Below, one piece after another: positions 17,314 to 25,151 of a stretch of DNA of 43,001 nucleotides. Under the pieces are notes generated by a model that did not search any database, was not told the origin of the DNA, and saw only the letters and a program-made list of their open reading frames with translations. Location: NCBI GenBank assembly GCA_013178015.1, contig JABLXR010000036.1, positions 1 through 43,001 of the forward strand. Direction: 5' to 3'. This DNA comes from Anaerolineae bacterium (GTDB lineage Bacteria > Chloroflexota > Anaerolineae > DRVO01). The first letter of the stretch is position 1; each line of letters starts with the position of its first letter. The translations under genes were made by a program, and so were the position numbers.

Positions 17314-17327
17314 ACGAGGGCATCAAG

Positions 17328-17768
17328 GTGGTGGCCGAGAACAGGCGGGCCCGGCACGACTACGCCCTGGAGGATACGTACGAGGCCGGCCTTTCCCTGA
17401 AGGGAAGCGAGATCAAGTCCATTCGGGAGGGGAAGGTGAACCTGCGTCAGGCGTACGTCCAGATCAAGGAGGGAGAAGCCTGGGTGTACGACATGCACAT
17501 CGCTCCCTACACCCGGGGGGGATACGCCAACCATGACCCCACGCGGCCACGGCGGCTCCTGCTGCACCGCGATGAGATCGGCCGCCTGGGGGGACAGGTG
17601 GCGCAGCGAGGCTACACCATCGTGCCCACCCGTCTGTATCTTAAGCGGGGCAGGGCCAAGCTGGAGATAGCGCTGGCCAAGGGCCGCCGGGCCTACGACA
17701 AGCGGCAGGCGATCGCCGAACGTGAGGCCCAGCGGGAGATCGAGCGAGGACTGCGGGAGAAGTGGTAG
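17328..17768 (+). CDS. smpB: SsrA-binding protein SmpB
   Basis: Binds tmRNA and brings it to stalled ribosomes for trans-translation. At 146 residues from the GTG at 17328 it has the family core: VAENRRARHDY, GLSLKGSEIKSIR, MHIAPYTRGG, DPTRPRRLLLH, GYTIVPTRLY and the basic AKGRRAYDKRQ tail. The start is open: in frame at 17310 a CTG overlaps the upstream stop (CTGA), has AAGGAGAG six bases before it, and would add LNEGIK, matching the IKVVAxNR start seen in many SmpB proteins. No ATG, GTG or TTG lies between. No ssrA gene is visible in the 147-bp gap after it. Confidence 0.94.
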   Translation: MVAENRRARHDYALEDTYEAGLSLKGSEIKSIREGKVNLRQAYVQIKEGEAWVYDMHIAPYTRGGYANHDPTRPRRLLLHRDEIGRLGGQVAQRGYTIVPTRLYLKRGRAKLEIALAKGRRAYDKRQAIAEREAQREIERGLREKW

Positions 17769-17915
17769 CAGTGCTGTCGCGTAACACCCCCAGGTGCCCA
17801 ATCGGCGCCGTCTGCCAATGGGGCTGGCCATGGCCATCGGGAGGATGGCAACCACGGAGGCGTGGAACGGCCCCATGCGAAAGGTGACTGAGGCGCCCAC
17901 CGAGGGTCGGGACCG

Positions 17916-20411
17916 ATGATCAGCCTCGGGGAGCTGCTGGAGGCCACCGGAGTGCGGCCTTCGCCTCACTGGCCAACGGAGGCGAGCTACACCGGCTTCG
18001 CATACGACTCGCGCGGCCCCTGCCAGGGCCGCGTTTTCGTGGCGGTGCGCACGGCAACCGGCGACGGCCACGAACACATCGCCCATGCTCTGAGCCGAGG
18101 TGCTGCTGCCGTTCTCTGCGAAGCAGTGCCAGTGGGCGTTGCTCCGGGTGTCCCCGTTCTGGAAGTCGGCGACGTATTGGCGGCCCTGGCTGACTGGGCA
18201 CGGCTGGTGACGGGGCGATGGCGACCGAAGACGATAGCTGTTGGGGGCAGCCTAGGCAAGACGACCACCAAGGAGCTCCTGGCTGCTGCTCTGTCGCGCA
18301 GATTTCGCGTAACGCGCTCTCCGGGCAGCTACAGCGGCCGACTGGGGCTGCCGGTGGCCCTGGGAGAGATGAGGCGCGACGCCGACGTGGCGGTGATGGA
18401 GTTCGGGACGGATGGGTTCGGGGAGATGCAGGCCCTGTGCAGCATGGCTCCGCCGGAGATGGCCGTAATCACCAACGTGTGCGAACGCCACCTGGACGTC
18501 TTCGGTTCTCTCGACAACGCGGCGGCGGAGATGGGAGCCGTGCTGGACTGTTCTTCGATGGCGGTCGTCAACTGCGATGATGAGCGCTCATGGCGCTTGC
18601 GTGAGCGAGCGCGCGGCGCGCTCGGGTTCGGCCTGCACCGCGGCGAGTTGCGTGCTCACCAGGTGCGAGTGGAGGAGGACGGCCTCTGCCTGCGAGTGGC
18701 GTACGGCAGCGATGAGGCGGAGTGTCGGGTGACGTTGTTCGCACCTGCCCTGGTCTATGACTGCCTGGCGGCGCTTGGTGCAGCGTTGCTTCTGGGGTTG
18801 TCTCTGGAGGAGGCGGTAGCGGGCCTGGGGGAGTACCGGCCGCTGCCGGGCCGGATGAACCCTTTGGCGGGCCAGGGTGGAGTGACGGTGCTGGATGACA
18901 CGTTTGGCGGCTCCCCCACTTCGGCCCTGGCGGCCCTCGGAGGGTTGGGCCAGCCGTGGGTCCGAGGCGAGCGCCACGCTGTAGTGGGTGGCCTGGAGGA
19001 CTGGGAGGACAGCTGGGCCGGCCCGTTGGCTACCGAGGTGGACCGGGTTGCAGACGTGTTCTGGGGCCTGGGCGACCAGGGAGCCGCCATCGCCCGCGAG
19101 TTGGCACGAGCTAAGGGGCACGTCCTCTATTCCTACACGGACGTAATCGAGGGGCTTAAGGAATCGCTGCAGGCGGGGGACGTGGTGCTGGTCAAGGGCG
19201 GGCGGGCAGCTCGCCTGGAGAGGATAGTCGCCTCGCTGGTCGGCCCGAGCGCCCGGGATCGGCTGGTGCGTCAGGAGCCAATGTGGGACTCGGTGCGGAT
19301 GGTCCGTCCCGAGCGCCCCACCTGGGTGGAGCTGGACGTGGAAGCGCTGGGCTCGAACACGCGGCTGTTACGCCAGGCGTGCGGAGTGCCGCTGATGGCG
19401 GTGCTCAAGGCGGATGCGTACGGGCATGGGGCCGCCCGCACGGCGCGGGTGGTCTTGAGGCATGGGGCCGAGTCTTTGGGTGTGGCCTGTCTGGGGGAGG
19501 CGAGCGCTCTCCGCCGGGCCGGCATCGAGGCCGAGATTCTGGTGCTGGGCTACACACCCGCCTGGCAGGCACGACAGGCTGTGCGCGAAGGCGTGTCCTG
19601 CGCCGTGTTTGGCTGGGAGGAGGCGGAGGCGCTGGCTCGCGCAGGGGCGGACCTGGGGACCCGGGCGGTGGTGCAGGTGAAGGTGGACACGGGTATGGCG
19701 CGGCTGGGCCTGACACCTGAGGCAGTACCTGCCTTCCTGGCTCGGTTGGCCAGGCTGAGCACTCTCGAGGTCAGGGGTATCTTCACCCATTTTGGCAGCG
19801 CCGATTCCGCTGATCTGTCCTACACCCGAAGGCAGCTGGACCGCTTCCAGGACCTGCTTGATCGGCTGGAGGTGGAAGGGCTGCGACCGCCGGTGGCACA
19901 CGCCGCCAACACCGCTGCTGCCCTCAGGCTGCCCGAGTCCAGGCTGGACCTGGTGCGCGTCGGAATCGGCCTATACGGGCTGGACCCATCGAGCGAGGCG
20001 CCGCTGCCGGAAGGCTTTCGGCCGGTGCTTTCGTTGAAGACCACGGTAGCGCAGGTGAAGGTAGTGCCACCGGGGACTTACGTCGGCTACGGGAGGGCCC
20101 ATCTGACCGATCGGGAGACCACGGTGGCAGTGATTCCAGTGGGCTACGCCGATGGTTTCCGTCGGGGGCCCCGCAACTGGGGCTCGGTGCTGGTGCGAGG
20201 GCGACACTGTCCCATTCTGGGCAACGTGTGCATGGATCAGGCTATGGTGGACGTGAGCGGGGTCCCAGGAGTGCGGAAGGGGGACGAGGTGGTGTTGATC
20301 GGCCGGCAGGGCGACGCTACCATAGGGGCAGCCGACGTGGCGGCCAGGCTGGGCACCATCGCCTACGAGGTGGTTTCTGAGATTCTCGCTCGTGTGCCCA
20401 GGATGACGTAG
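17916..20411 (+). CDS. Mur ligase (MurF-like) fused to alanine racemase
   Basis: Two-domain protein of 831 residues. Residues 1-455 resemble MurF, the ligase that adds D-Ala-D-Ala to UDP-MurNAc-tripeptide: P-loop GGSLGKTTTKE (110-120), a central domain with ITNVCERHLDVFGS, and a C-terminal domain with LDDTFGGSP. Residues 467-831 are alanine racemase, which makes D-alanine: PLP lysine Lys498 in AVLKADAYGHG, catalytic Tyr725 in VGYGR with VGYADGFRR 19 residues later, and GNVCMDQAMVDVS. MurF-Alr fusions are known in Bacteroidetes. The ligase half is atypical: RSPGSYSGRLGLP replaces the usual TPGN-N pattern and MEFGTDGFGE the usual EMGANxPGE, so its amino-acid substrate may differ. The ATG at 17916 overlaps the stop of a 33-codon open frame. 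Confidence 0.85.
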   Translation: MISLGELLEATGVRPSPHWPTEASYTGFAYDSRGPCQGRVFVAVRTATGDGHEHIAHALSRGAAAVLCEAVPVGVAPGVPVLEVGDVLAALADWARLVTGRWRPKTIAVGGSLGKTTTKELLAAALSRRFRVTRSPGSYSGRLGLPVALGEMRRDADVAVMEFGTDGFGEMQALCSMAPPEMAVITNVCERHLDVFGSLDNAAAEMGAVLDCSSMAVVNCDDERSWRLRERARGALGFGLHRGELRAHQVRVEEDGLCLRVAYGSDEAECRVTLFAPALVYDCLAALGAALLLGLSLEEAVAGLGEYRPLPGRMNPLAGQGGVTVLDDTFGGSPTSALAALGGLGQPWVRGERHAVVGGLEDWEDSWAGPLATEVDRVADVFWGLGDQGAAIARELARAKGHVLYSYTDVIEGLKESLQAGDVVLVKGGRAARLERIVASLVGPSARDRLVRQEPMWDSVRMVRPERPTWVELDVEALGSNTRLLRQACGVPLMAVLKADAYGHGAARTARVVLRHGAESLGVACLGEASALRRAGIEAEILVLGYTPAWQARQAVREGVSCAVFGWEEAEALARAGADLGTRAVVQVKVDTGMARLGLTPEAVPAFLARLARLSTLEVRGIFTHFGSADSADLSYTRRQLDRFQDLLDRLEVEGLRPPVAHAANTAAALRLPESRLDLVRVGIGLYGLDPSSEAPLPEGFRPVLSLKTTVAQVKVVPPGTYVGYGRAHLTDRETTVAVIPVGYADGFRRGPRNWGSVLVRGRHCPILGNVCMDQAMVDVSGVPGVRKGDEVVLIGRQGDATIGAADVAARLGTIAYEVVSEILARVPRMT

Positions 20412-20425
20412 CTGGGGGAAGCAGG

Positions 20426-21451
20426 ATGACTCGCAGAGAAAGGGTAGTACGGGCGGTGGCCCACCAGCCAGCCGACAGGGTGCCTTGGCACATCGGCCTC
20501 ACCATACCGACGGCGGAGAAGCTGGCCGCGACGGTAGGTGTGTCCACGGGAGAGCTGGATGAGTGGATGCAGAATCACCTGCACTACGTGGAGCCTCTGG
20601 CGGATGATGCCTGGACCGAGGTGCGACGAGGGCACTGGCGCGATGAATTCGGCGTGGTGTGGAATCGCACCATAGACCCGGACATCGGTGTCATCGAGGA
20701 GTATCAGCTCAAGGACCGGTCGCTGACAGAGTGCCGCCTTCCCGACCCGCGCGACCCCCGTCGCTGGGAGGCATTTGAGCAGCACCTGGAGGAGCGCCAG
20801 GATCGCTACGCAGTGTGTGCCATCGGCTTCTCCCTCTTCGAGCGAGCCTGGACCTTGCGGGGGATGACCAATCTGTTCATGGACATGGTGGAGGCGCCCC
20901 AGTTCGTAGATGCTCTGCTGGACATGATCTGCGACTACAACCTGGCGCTGGTGGAACAGGCGGTCCGTTTCGATATTGACGGGGTATACTTCGGCGACGA
21001 CTGGGGGCAGCAGCGGGGACTGCTCATGGGGCCAGCCTACTGGCACAGGTACATAGGGCCGCGGATCGCCCGCATGTACGGGGCGGTCAAAGCTGCCGGC
21101 AGGAGCGTCTTCATCCATTCGTGCGGTGACGTGGACGAGCTCTTCCCGGACCTGATCGAAGCTGGCCTCGACGTGTTCAATCCCTTTCAGCCGGAGGTCA
21201 TGGACATATACGCCATCAAGCGGGAGTATGGGGACCGGCTGGCTTTCCTGGGTGGCATGAGCATCCAGCGAGTCATGCCATTCAGCAGCGCGGACGAGGT
21301 CAGGGAGGAAGCTCATCGCCTCATGGACCGCATAGGAGTCGGGGGCGGCTACATCCTGGCCCCCTCCCATGCCATACCGCGGGACGTGCCAGTGGAGAAC
21401 GTGATCGCTCTGGTGGAGGCGGCGCGCGATGAGCAGAACTCCTCTTGCTGA
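20426..21451 (+). CDS. URO-D-fold protein, methyltransferase-like
   Basis: Uroporphyrinogen decarboxylase-superfamily protein, 341 residues, starting at an ATG with GGGGGAAG upstream, 14 bp after the Mur-Alr fusion. It has the family start MTRRERVVRAVAHQPADRVPW and, in the second half, HSCGDVDELFPDLIEAG. The His-x-Cys pair is the zinc site of MtaA/MtbA-type methylcobamide:thiol methyltransferases rather than a decarboxylase feature, so methyl transfer is the more likely role. No corrinoid protein or haem pathway gene is nearby, so the substrate cannot be named. A second URO-D-fold gene lies 1.2 kb downstream. Confidence 0.75.
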   Translation: MTRRERVVRAVAHQPADRVPWHIGLTIPTAEKLAATVGVSTGELDEWMQNHLHYVEPLADDAWTEVRRGHWRDEFGVVWNRTIDPDIGVIEEYQLKDRSLTECRLPDPRDPRRWEAFEQHLEERQDRYAVCAIGFSLFERAWTLRGMTNLFMDMVEAPQFVDALLDMICDYNLALVEQAVRFDIDGVYFGDDWGQQRGLLMGPAYWHRYIGPRIARMYGAVKAAGRSVFIHSCGDVDELFPDLIEAGLDVFNPFQPEVMDIYAIKREYGDRLAFLGGMSIQRVMPFSSADEVREEAHRLMDRIGVGGGYILAPSHAIPRDVPVENVIALVEAARDEQNSSC

Positions 21452-21523
21452 CCGGCTTCGGTCGAGGTTGCTGCACCCGGGCGCCTGCATCGGGCTCGCA
21501 GGCCAGCCGAGGAGGTCGAGGCG

Positions 21524-22624
21524 GTGTTCCGCTTCCGGCTGAGGTCAAAGGCCGGGCCGGTAGTGCCCACGACCATTCGAGTGCTGATGCCGGACGCGTC
21601 GGTCGAGGTGATGCTGCTGGAAGAGTACCTGAAGGGAGTGGTGCCGGTGGAGATCGGGCGTAGCCGCCACATGGAGGCGCTCAAGGCCCAGGCAGTAGCG
21701 GCACGCTCCTACGCTGCCACCTCGAGGGCTCACGCCAGCCAGGGTGCCGACATCTGCACTACCCAGCACTGTCAGGTATGGCGGAACGTGCACTATGCTA
21801 CCACAGACCTGGCGGTGGACGAGACCAGGGGCCAAGTGGCGGTCTACGGTGGCGAGATCGCCCGCACCTACTACTTTGCTCACTGCGACGGGCACACGCG
21901 GAGCATCTCAGACGTCTGGGGCGGCAGCCTTCCCTATTGCCGAGCCGTGCCCTGCATATGCGGTTTCACGTCCATGTACGGTCACGGCGTGGGCATGTGC
22001 CAGGAGGGCGCCAGCGCCATGGCCAACCAGGGATTCAGCTACAGGGAGATTATCAAGCACTACTATACTGGCGTGGAGATCCTGGGTGAGCAGCGGCGGG
22101 ACGACTCCGCCTGGAGACAGGCGGCGGTGGCCAAGTACTTGGTGTCGCACCCGGACGTGGCACGGTTCCTGGGGGCGTCGGTGCCCGGGGCATTCCTGGC
22201 TGCAGACGGAAACTGGATCGAGTTCTTCGAGGCTGGAGCGCTAGCGGTCCACCAGGATGAGACGGTCAGTATGGAGCCGGTGGGAGCTTGGACGGCAGCT
22301 GAGTACCAGGAGAGAGGTTCGCGCCCCTTCGTGGACGCGCTGCCCCGGCCGGGAGTGGACGGACGCTACGTGGACCGGACCCGGCACAACATCTGTCGCT
22401 TCTTCCTGCGGCACTGGCAGCCGCGGTGGGGAGACCCCGTGTCGGAGGAGTTCTACATCGTGGTGCAGGGGGAGCCCGTCACGCATCAGATGTTCGAGTA
22501 TGCCCTGATCAGCCACGACGTCTACAGCAACGAGCCGCTGCGGAGCATGCGGCTGAGCGAAGTCTTCCTCAGCATCTTCGACGGAGGGCCGGGACTCAAC
22601 CTACTAGGTGAGTTCGTGGCCTGA
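21524..22624 (+). CDS. SpoIID-domain protein with a C-terminal repeat region
   Basis: SpoIID/LytB-domain protein, 366 residues. SpoIID is a lytic transglycosylase acting on denuded peptidoglycan. Residues 25-185 carry the family marks: LEEYLKGVVPVEIG with the catalytic glutamate, EALKAQAVAARSYA, a CTTQHCQVW cysteine pair of the zinc site, and GHGVGMCQEGA. The GTG at 21524 follows GAGGAGGTCGAGG. No signal peptide is visible, which is odd for a cell-wall enzyme. Residues 200-366 look like two degenerate repeats built around a W-x-E-F-F-E-A-G and a FLRHWQPRWGDPVSEEF pattern, reminiscent of cell-surface repeats in this type of organism. It sits between two URO-D-fold genes, not in a sporulation context. 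Confidence 0.72.
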   Translation: MFRFRLRSKAGPVVPTTIRVLMPDASVEVMLLEEYLKGVVPVEIGRSRHMEALKAQAVAARSYAATSRAHASQGADICTTQHCQVWRNVHYATTDLAVDETRGQVAVYGGEIARTYYFAHCDGHTRSISDVWGGSLPYCRAVPCICGFTSMYGHGVGMCQEGASAMANQGFSYREIIKHYYTGVEILGEQRRDDSAWRQAAVAKYLVSHPDVARFLGASVPGAFLAADGNWIEFFEAGALAVHQDETVSMEPVGAWTAAEYQERGSRPFVDALPRPGVDGRYVDRTRHNICRFFLRHWQPRWGDPVSEEFYIVVQGEPVTHQMFEYALISHDVYSNEPLRSMRLSEVFLSIFDGGPGLNLLGEFVA

Positions 22625-22681
22625 CTGACCGCGCCGGCGCCGACGCCGGGCGCCGTGCATCAAGCCCATGGGAGCCTGCCG

Positions 22682-23812
22682 ATGACCGGACGCGAGCGAA
22701 TCCTTGCTGCCCTGCGCTTCCAAGAAGTGGACCACGTGCCCTGGGCTCCCCGGTGGGACCTCTGGTACAACGCCGCTCGCCTGGACGGGCGCCTGCCGGA
22801 GCGCTATCGGGGCTGGTCCATGTATGACGTGGCGCGCGACCTGGGCATGAGTATCAAGGGCTACGGCCTGAGGCCTTTCTGGGAAGAGGTTCGCGGGATG
22901 GACCTGCACACCTCCACCCGGGGAGACGAGGTGCTCCGAGAGTACCGGACTCCACATGGGGAACTGACCCAGGTGGAGCGGCGGACCCCAGAGCTGGCAG
23001 CGGCAGGGGTGCGCGGCCGGGTGGTCAAGGAATGGATCACCGGGCGCGAGGACTATGATGCCGCCCTGTATCTCGTGGAGCACACCCACATCGTGCCGCA
23101 GCACGAGGAGGTGGCGGCAGAGCTGCGGGCTATCGGGGAGGACGGCGTATTGCTGGCGTTCGTGCGGCACGCCCCCGCCCACCTGGTCATGCGCGAGTTC
23201 ACCGGCTATGAGGGCTTCTACTACCAGATGCAGGACAACCCCGATCGGCTCGAACTGCTGATCGCCGCGCTCGACGAGCAGCAGAAGCAGGTGGAGAAGG
23301 TGGCGATTGACTCGCCTGCCCAAGTGATCGAGTATGACGGCAACTACGACGGCGGCCTTACCCCGCCACCCATCTACCGCCGTTACTTCCTGCCAGCTCA
23401 CTGCAGGCTGACCGAAGCGGCTCATCAGGCCGGGAAGCTGGTGGCCACTCACGTCGATGGCCGCAACGATGGCCTGCTAGAGCTGATTCTGCAGTCGGGC
23501 TTCGACATCGGCGAAGCCTTCACCCCGCCGCCCATGACCAACCTGGGCATCGCCGATTCCCGACGGGTGTGGGGGAATCGGGTGGCCATCTGGGGTGGCC
23601 TGGCGGCAATCGCGTTCTCCCCTCAGTTCAGCGAAGAGGAGTTCGAGCACCACGTGCGACGGGCACTGGACGAGGGCGGCCGAGGACTGGTTCTGGGTAC
23701 GGGAGACAACGTACCCACCGACGGTCTGCTGGAGCGGGTGCGGCGGGTGCCCCACATCATCGCCGAGTGGGAGGCAGAGCACGCCTCCGGCGGCAGAGGA
23801 GCGACTGCATGA
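22682..23812 (+). CDS. URO-D-fold protein without the His-Cys zinc motif
   Basis: Second uroporphyrinogen decarboxylase-superfamily member, 376 residues from the ATG at 22682 (MTGRERILAAL, the usual family start, with GGGAG eight bases upstream); the frame is open nine codons more. At the position of HSCGDV in its neighbour it has THVDGRND, so the cysteine ligand is missing and its chemistry is probably different. The 3' end overlaps the flavin-reductase gene by ATGA, implying coupled translation. I can say only that it is a URO-D-like TIM barrel; it is not a clear HemE, because the HemE N-terminal arginine pattern is not evident. Confidence 0.7.
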   Translation: MTGRERILAALRFQEVDHVPWAPRWDLWYNAARLDGRLPERYRGWSMYDVARDLGMSIKGYGLRPFWEEVRGMDLHTSTRGDEVLREYRTPHGELTQVERRTPELAAAGVRGRVVKEWITGREDYDAALYLVEHTHIVPQHEEVAAELRAIGEDGVLLAFVRHAPAHLVMREFTGYEGFYYQMQDNPDRLELLIAALDEQQKQVEKVAIDSPAQVIEYDGNYDGGLTPPPIYRRYFLPAHCRLTEAAHQAGKLVATHVDGRNDGLLELILQSGFDIGEAFTPPPMTNLGIADSRRVWGNRVAIWGGLAAIAFSPQFSEEEFEHHVRRALDEGGRGLVLGTGDNVPTDGLLERVRRVPHIIAEWEAEHASGGRGATA

Positions 23813-24348
23813 GTCAGGAAGAGCGACGCCAGGTGGATTACCGGCAGTACCTGGATGCTACACTGGCCAGGCTGGCCCGTCCCGGGCTGCTGCTGGCGGC
23901 CCGGGGCCCGGACGGCCGGCCCCCCAATGCCATGACCATTGGCTGGGCCGCCTTCGGCATCATCTGGGGACGGCCCATGTGTGTGGTGCTGGTGCGTCCT
24001 TCGCGCTACACGTACGGGCTGATCGAGGAGTGCCGCGACTATACGGTCAACGTGCCGGCCGACGCAATGGATGACGCAGTGGCGTTCCTGGGCAGTGCCT
24101 CTGGACGGGACGTGGACAAGTTGGCTCGGGTGGGCCTTACCGCGATCCCCAGCCGGAGCGTGTCATCGCCGACGCTAGCAGAGTGCCCCGTCGCCTATGA
24201 GTGCCGCGTAGTGCACTACAACGACGTGATCCCACCCAACCTGGCCTCTGAGGTCCAGCGAGGCTCGTACCCCCGGGGAGACTACCACCGGGTGTACTTC
24301 GGCGAGATCGTGGCTGTCACCGTCTCGGCGGGCGCCGAGCGGATCTAG
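23809..24348 (+). CDS. Flavin reductase-like FMN-binding protein
   Basis: Protein of 179 residues with the flavin-reductase-like (split-barrel) fold. Seen: an N-terminal helix, then RPGLLLAARG, NAMTIGWAAFGIIWGRPM and VVLVRPSRYTY, which is the usual start of these domains where FMN sits, and YTVNVPAD in the middle. It starts at an ATG whose TGA-overlap (ATGA) with the URO-D gene suggests the two products work together. The gene ends on CTAG at 24345-24348, where its TAG and the TAG of the opposite-strand PRC-barrel gene share bases. Substrate and partner are unknown. Confidence 0.82.
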   Translation: MSQEERRQVDYRQYLDATLARLARPGLLLAARGPDGRPPNAMTIGWAAFGIIWGRPMCVVLVRPSRYTYGLIEECRDYTVNVPADAMDDAVAFLGSASGRDVDKLARVGLTAIPSRSVSSPTLAECPVAYECRVVHYNDVIPPNLASEVQRGSYPRGDYHRVYFGEIVAVTVSAGAERI

Positions 24349-25034
24349 GGTCGCCAGTCGCTCTCATCGAAGGGTGGCTCCTCCCGATCTTCGCGGTCTA
24401 CGTCGCGGTCATCGAGGGGTGGCATGGTGCAGGGCTCCTGTGCCTCCGGCTCGGCCTCGCCGAGGGGAAGGGACAGCGGGCCTTCCTCTTCCTCCGCGAG
24501 CTGCTCGGCGGTCTGTTCCTCGGGCGCAGGAGGAGGCTCTTCGGCGGCGGCCTCGCCGGCCTCCACCAGAATGGCGTCATCGCCCACGGCGAAGAGGGCA
24601 GAGACGGGGATGAACGTCTTGCCTCGGAAAGCGTCGCGAATGAGGTTATGCGAAAGCCGGTAGCCGAGGATCTTCCCGCTGGCATCGAGAGCGATGTCGC
24701 TGATCTCGCCCAGCTTTCGACCTTCGGTGGTGATCACCTGGGTACGGATCACGTCGGTGCCGGCCTTGACTGAGGATCGGGTGGCGGGGTCCTCCGACAG
24801 TGTGCTGATGGCCTCGTCCGAGTCAATGAGGGTGACGTGTACCCCGAACAGGCGGATGTGGTCCGCCGTCACCGCTTTGGCCGAGCCGGCCACTGGTGGC
24901 TTGCTCAAGATGATGGCGGTGACCCGGTTCTCGTCGGCATCGTAGAGGATCTCTTGGATGCTGCCCACCCGTCGCCCGGAGCTAAGGGTGATGACCGGCT
25001 GGCCGAGCAGGCTCTTGATAGTGTGGTTTGGCAT
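24345..25034 (-). CDS. PRC-barrel protein with acidic Pro/Glu tail
   Basis: 230 residues from the ATG at 25034 (AGAGG upstream); the frame is open 33 codons further but runs into its promoter. Two PRC-barrel-like modules are visible: residues 5-75, containing GRRVGSIQEILYD, and 93-165, containing GRKLGEISDIALD. The C-terminal 60 residues are rich in Glu, Pro and Asp, with two short hydrophobic breaks, likely disordered. PRC-barrels occur in RNA-processing proteins and photosynthetic reaction-centre subunits, so the role is open. It is convergent with, and shares stop bases with, the flavin-reductase gene; no terminator fits between them. Confidence 0.75.
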   Translation of the reverse strand: MPNHTIKSLLGQPVITLSSGRRVGSIQEILYDADENRVTAIILSKPPVAGSAKAVTADHIRLFGVHVTLIDSDEAISTLSEDPATRSSVKAGTDVIRTQVITTEGRKLGEISDIALDASGKILGYRLSHNLIRDAFRGKTFIPVSALFAVGDDAILVEAGEAAAEEPPPAPEEQTAEQLAEEEEGPLSLPLGEAEPEAQEPCTMPPLDDRDVDREDREEPPFDESDWRP

Positions 25035-25064
25035 GGCAAGTCCTCTCAGAGTGCTCTGGGAGAA

Positions 25065-25094
25065 ATGATAGAGCGCCCGGGCCAGCCGTGTAAA
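25065..25094 (-). promoter_or_regulatory. Predicted promoter of the PRC-barrel gene
   Basis: Minus-strand TTTACA (25094-25089, five of six) and TATCAT (25070-25065, five of six) with an 18-base spacer, 31 bases before the ATG at 25034. Confidence 0.6.
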
Positions 25095-25151
25095 GACGAT
25101 ACCGCAGAACTCCCTCGCGAACCGCCGACCCACGTAACCTGAGGAGGAAGC

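Noticed and set aside
17769-17915. Search for tmRNA (ssrA) after smpB
   Set aside because: No tRNA-like ends, T-loop or tag reading frame visible.
20363-21490. 375-codon minus-strand open frame
   Set aside because: Antisense to the URO-D gene with no recognisable motif; the plus-strand frame has a ribosome site and family motifs.
22604-23452. 282-codon minus-strand open frame
   Set aside because: Antisense to the second URO-D-fold gene, no motif.
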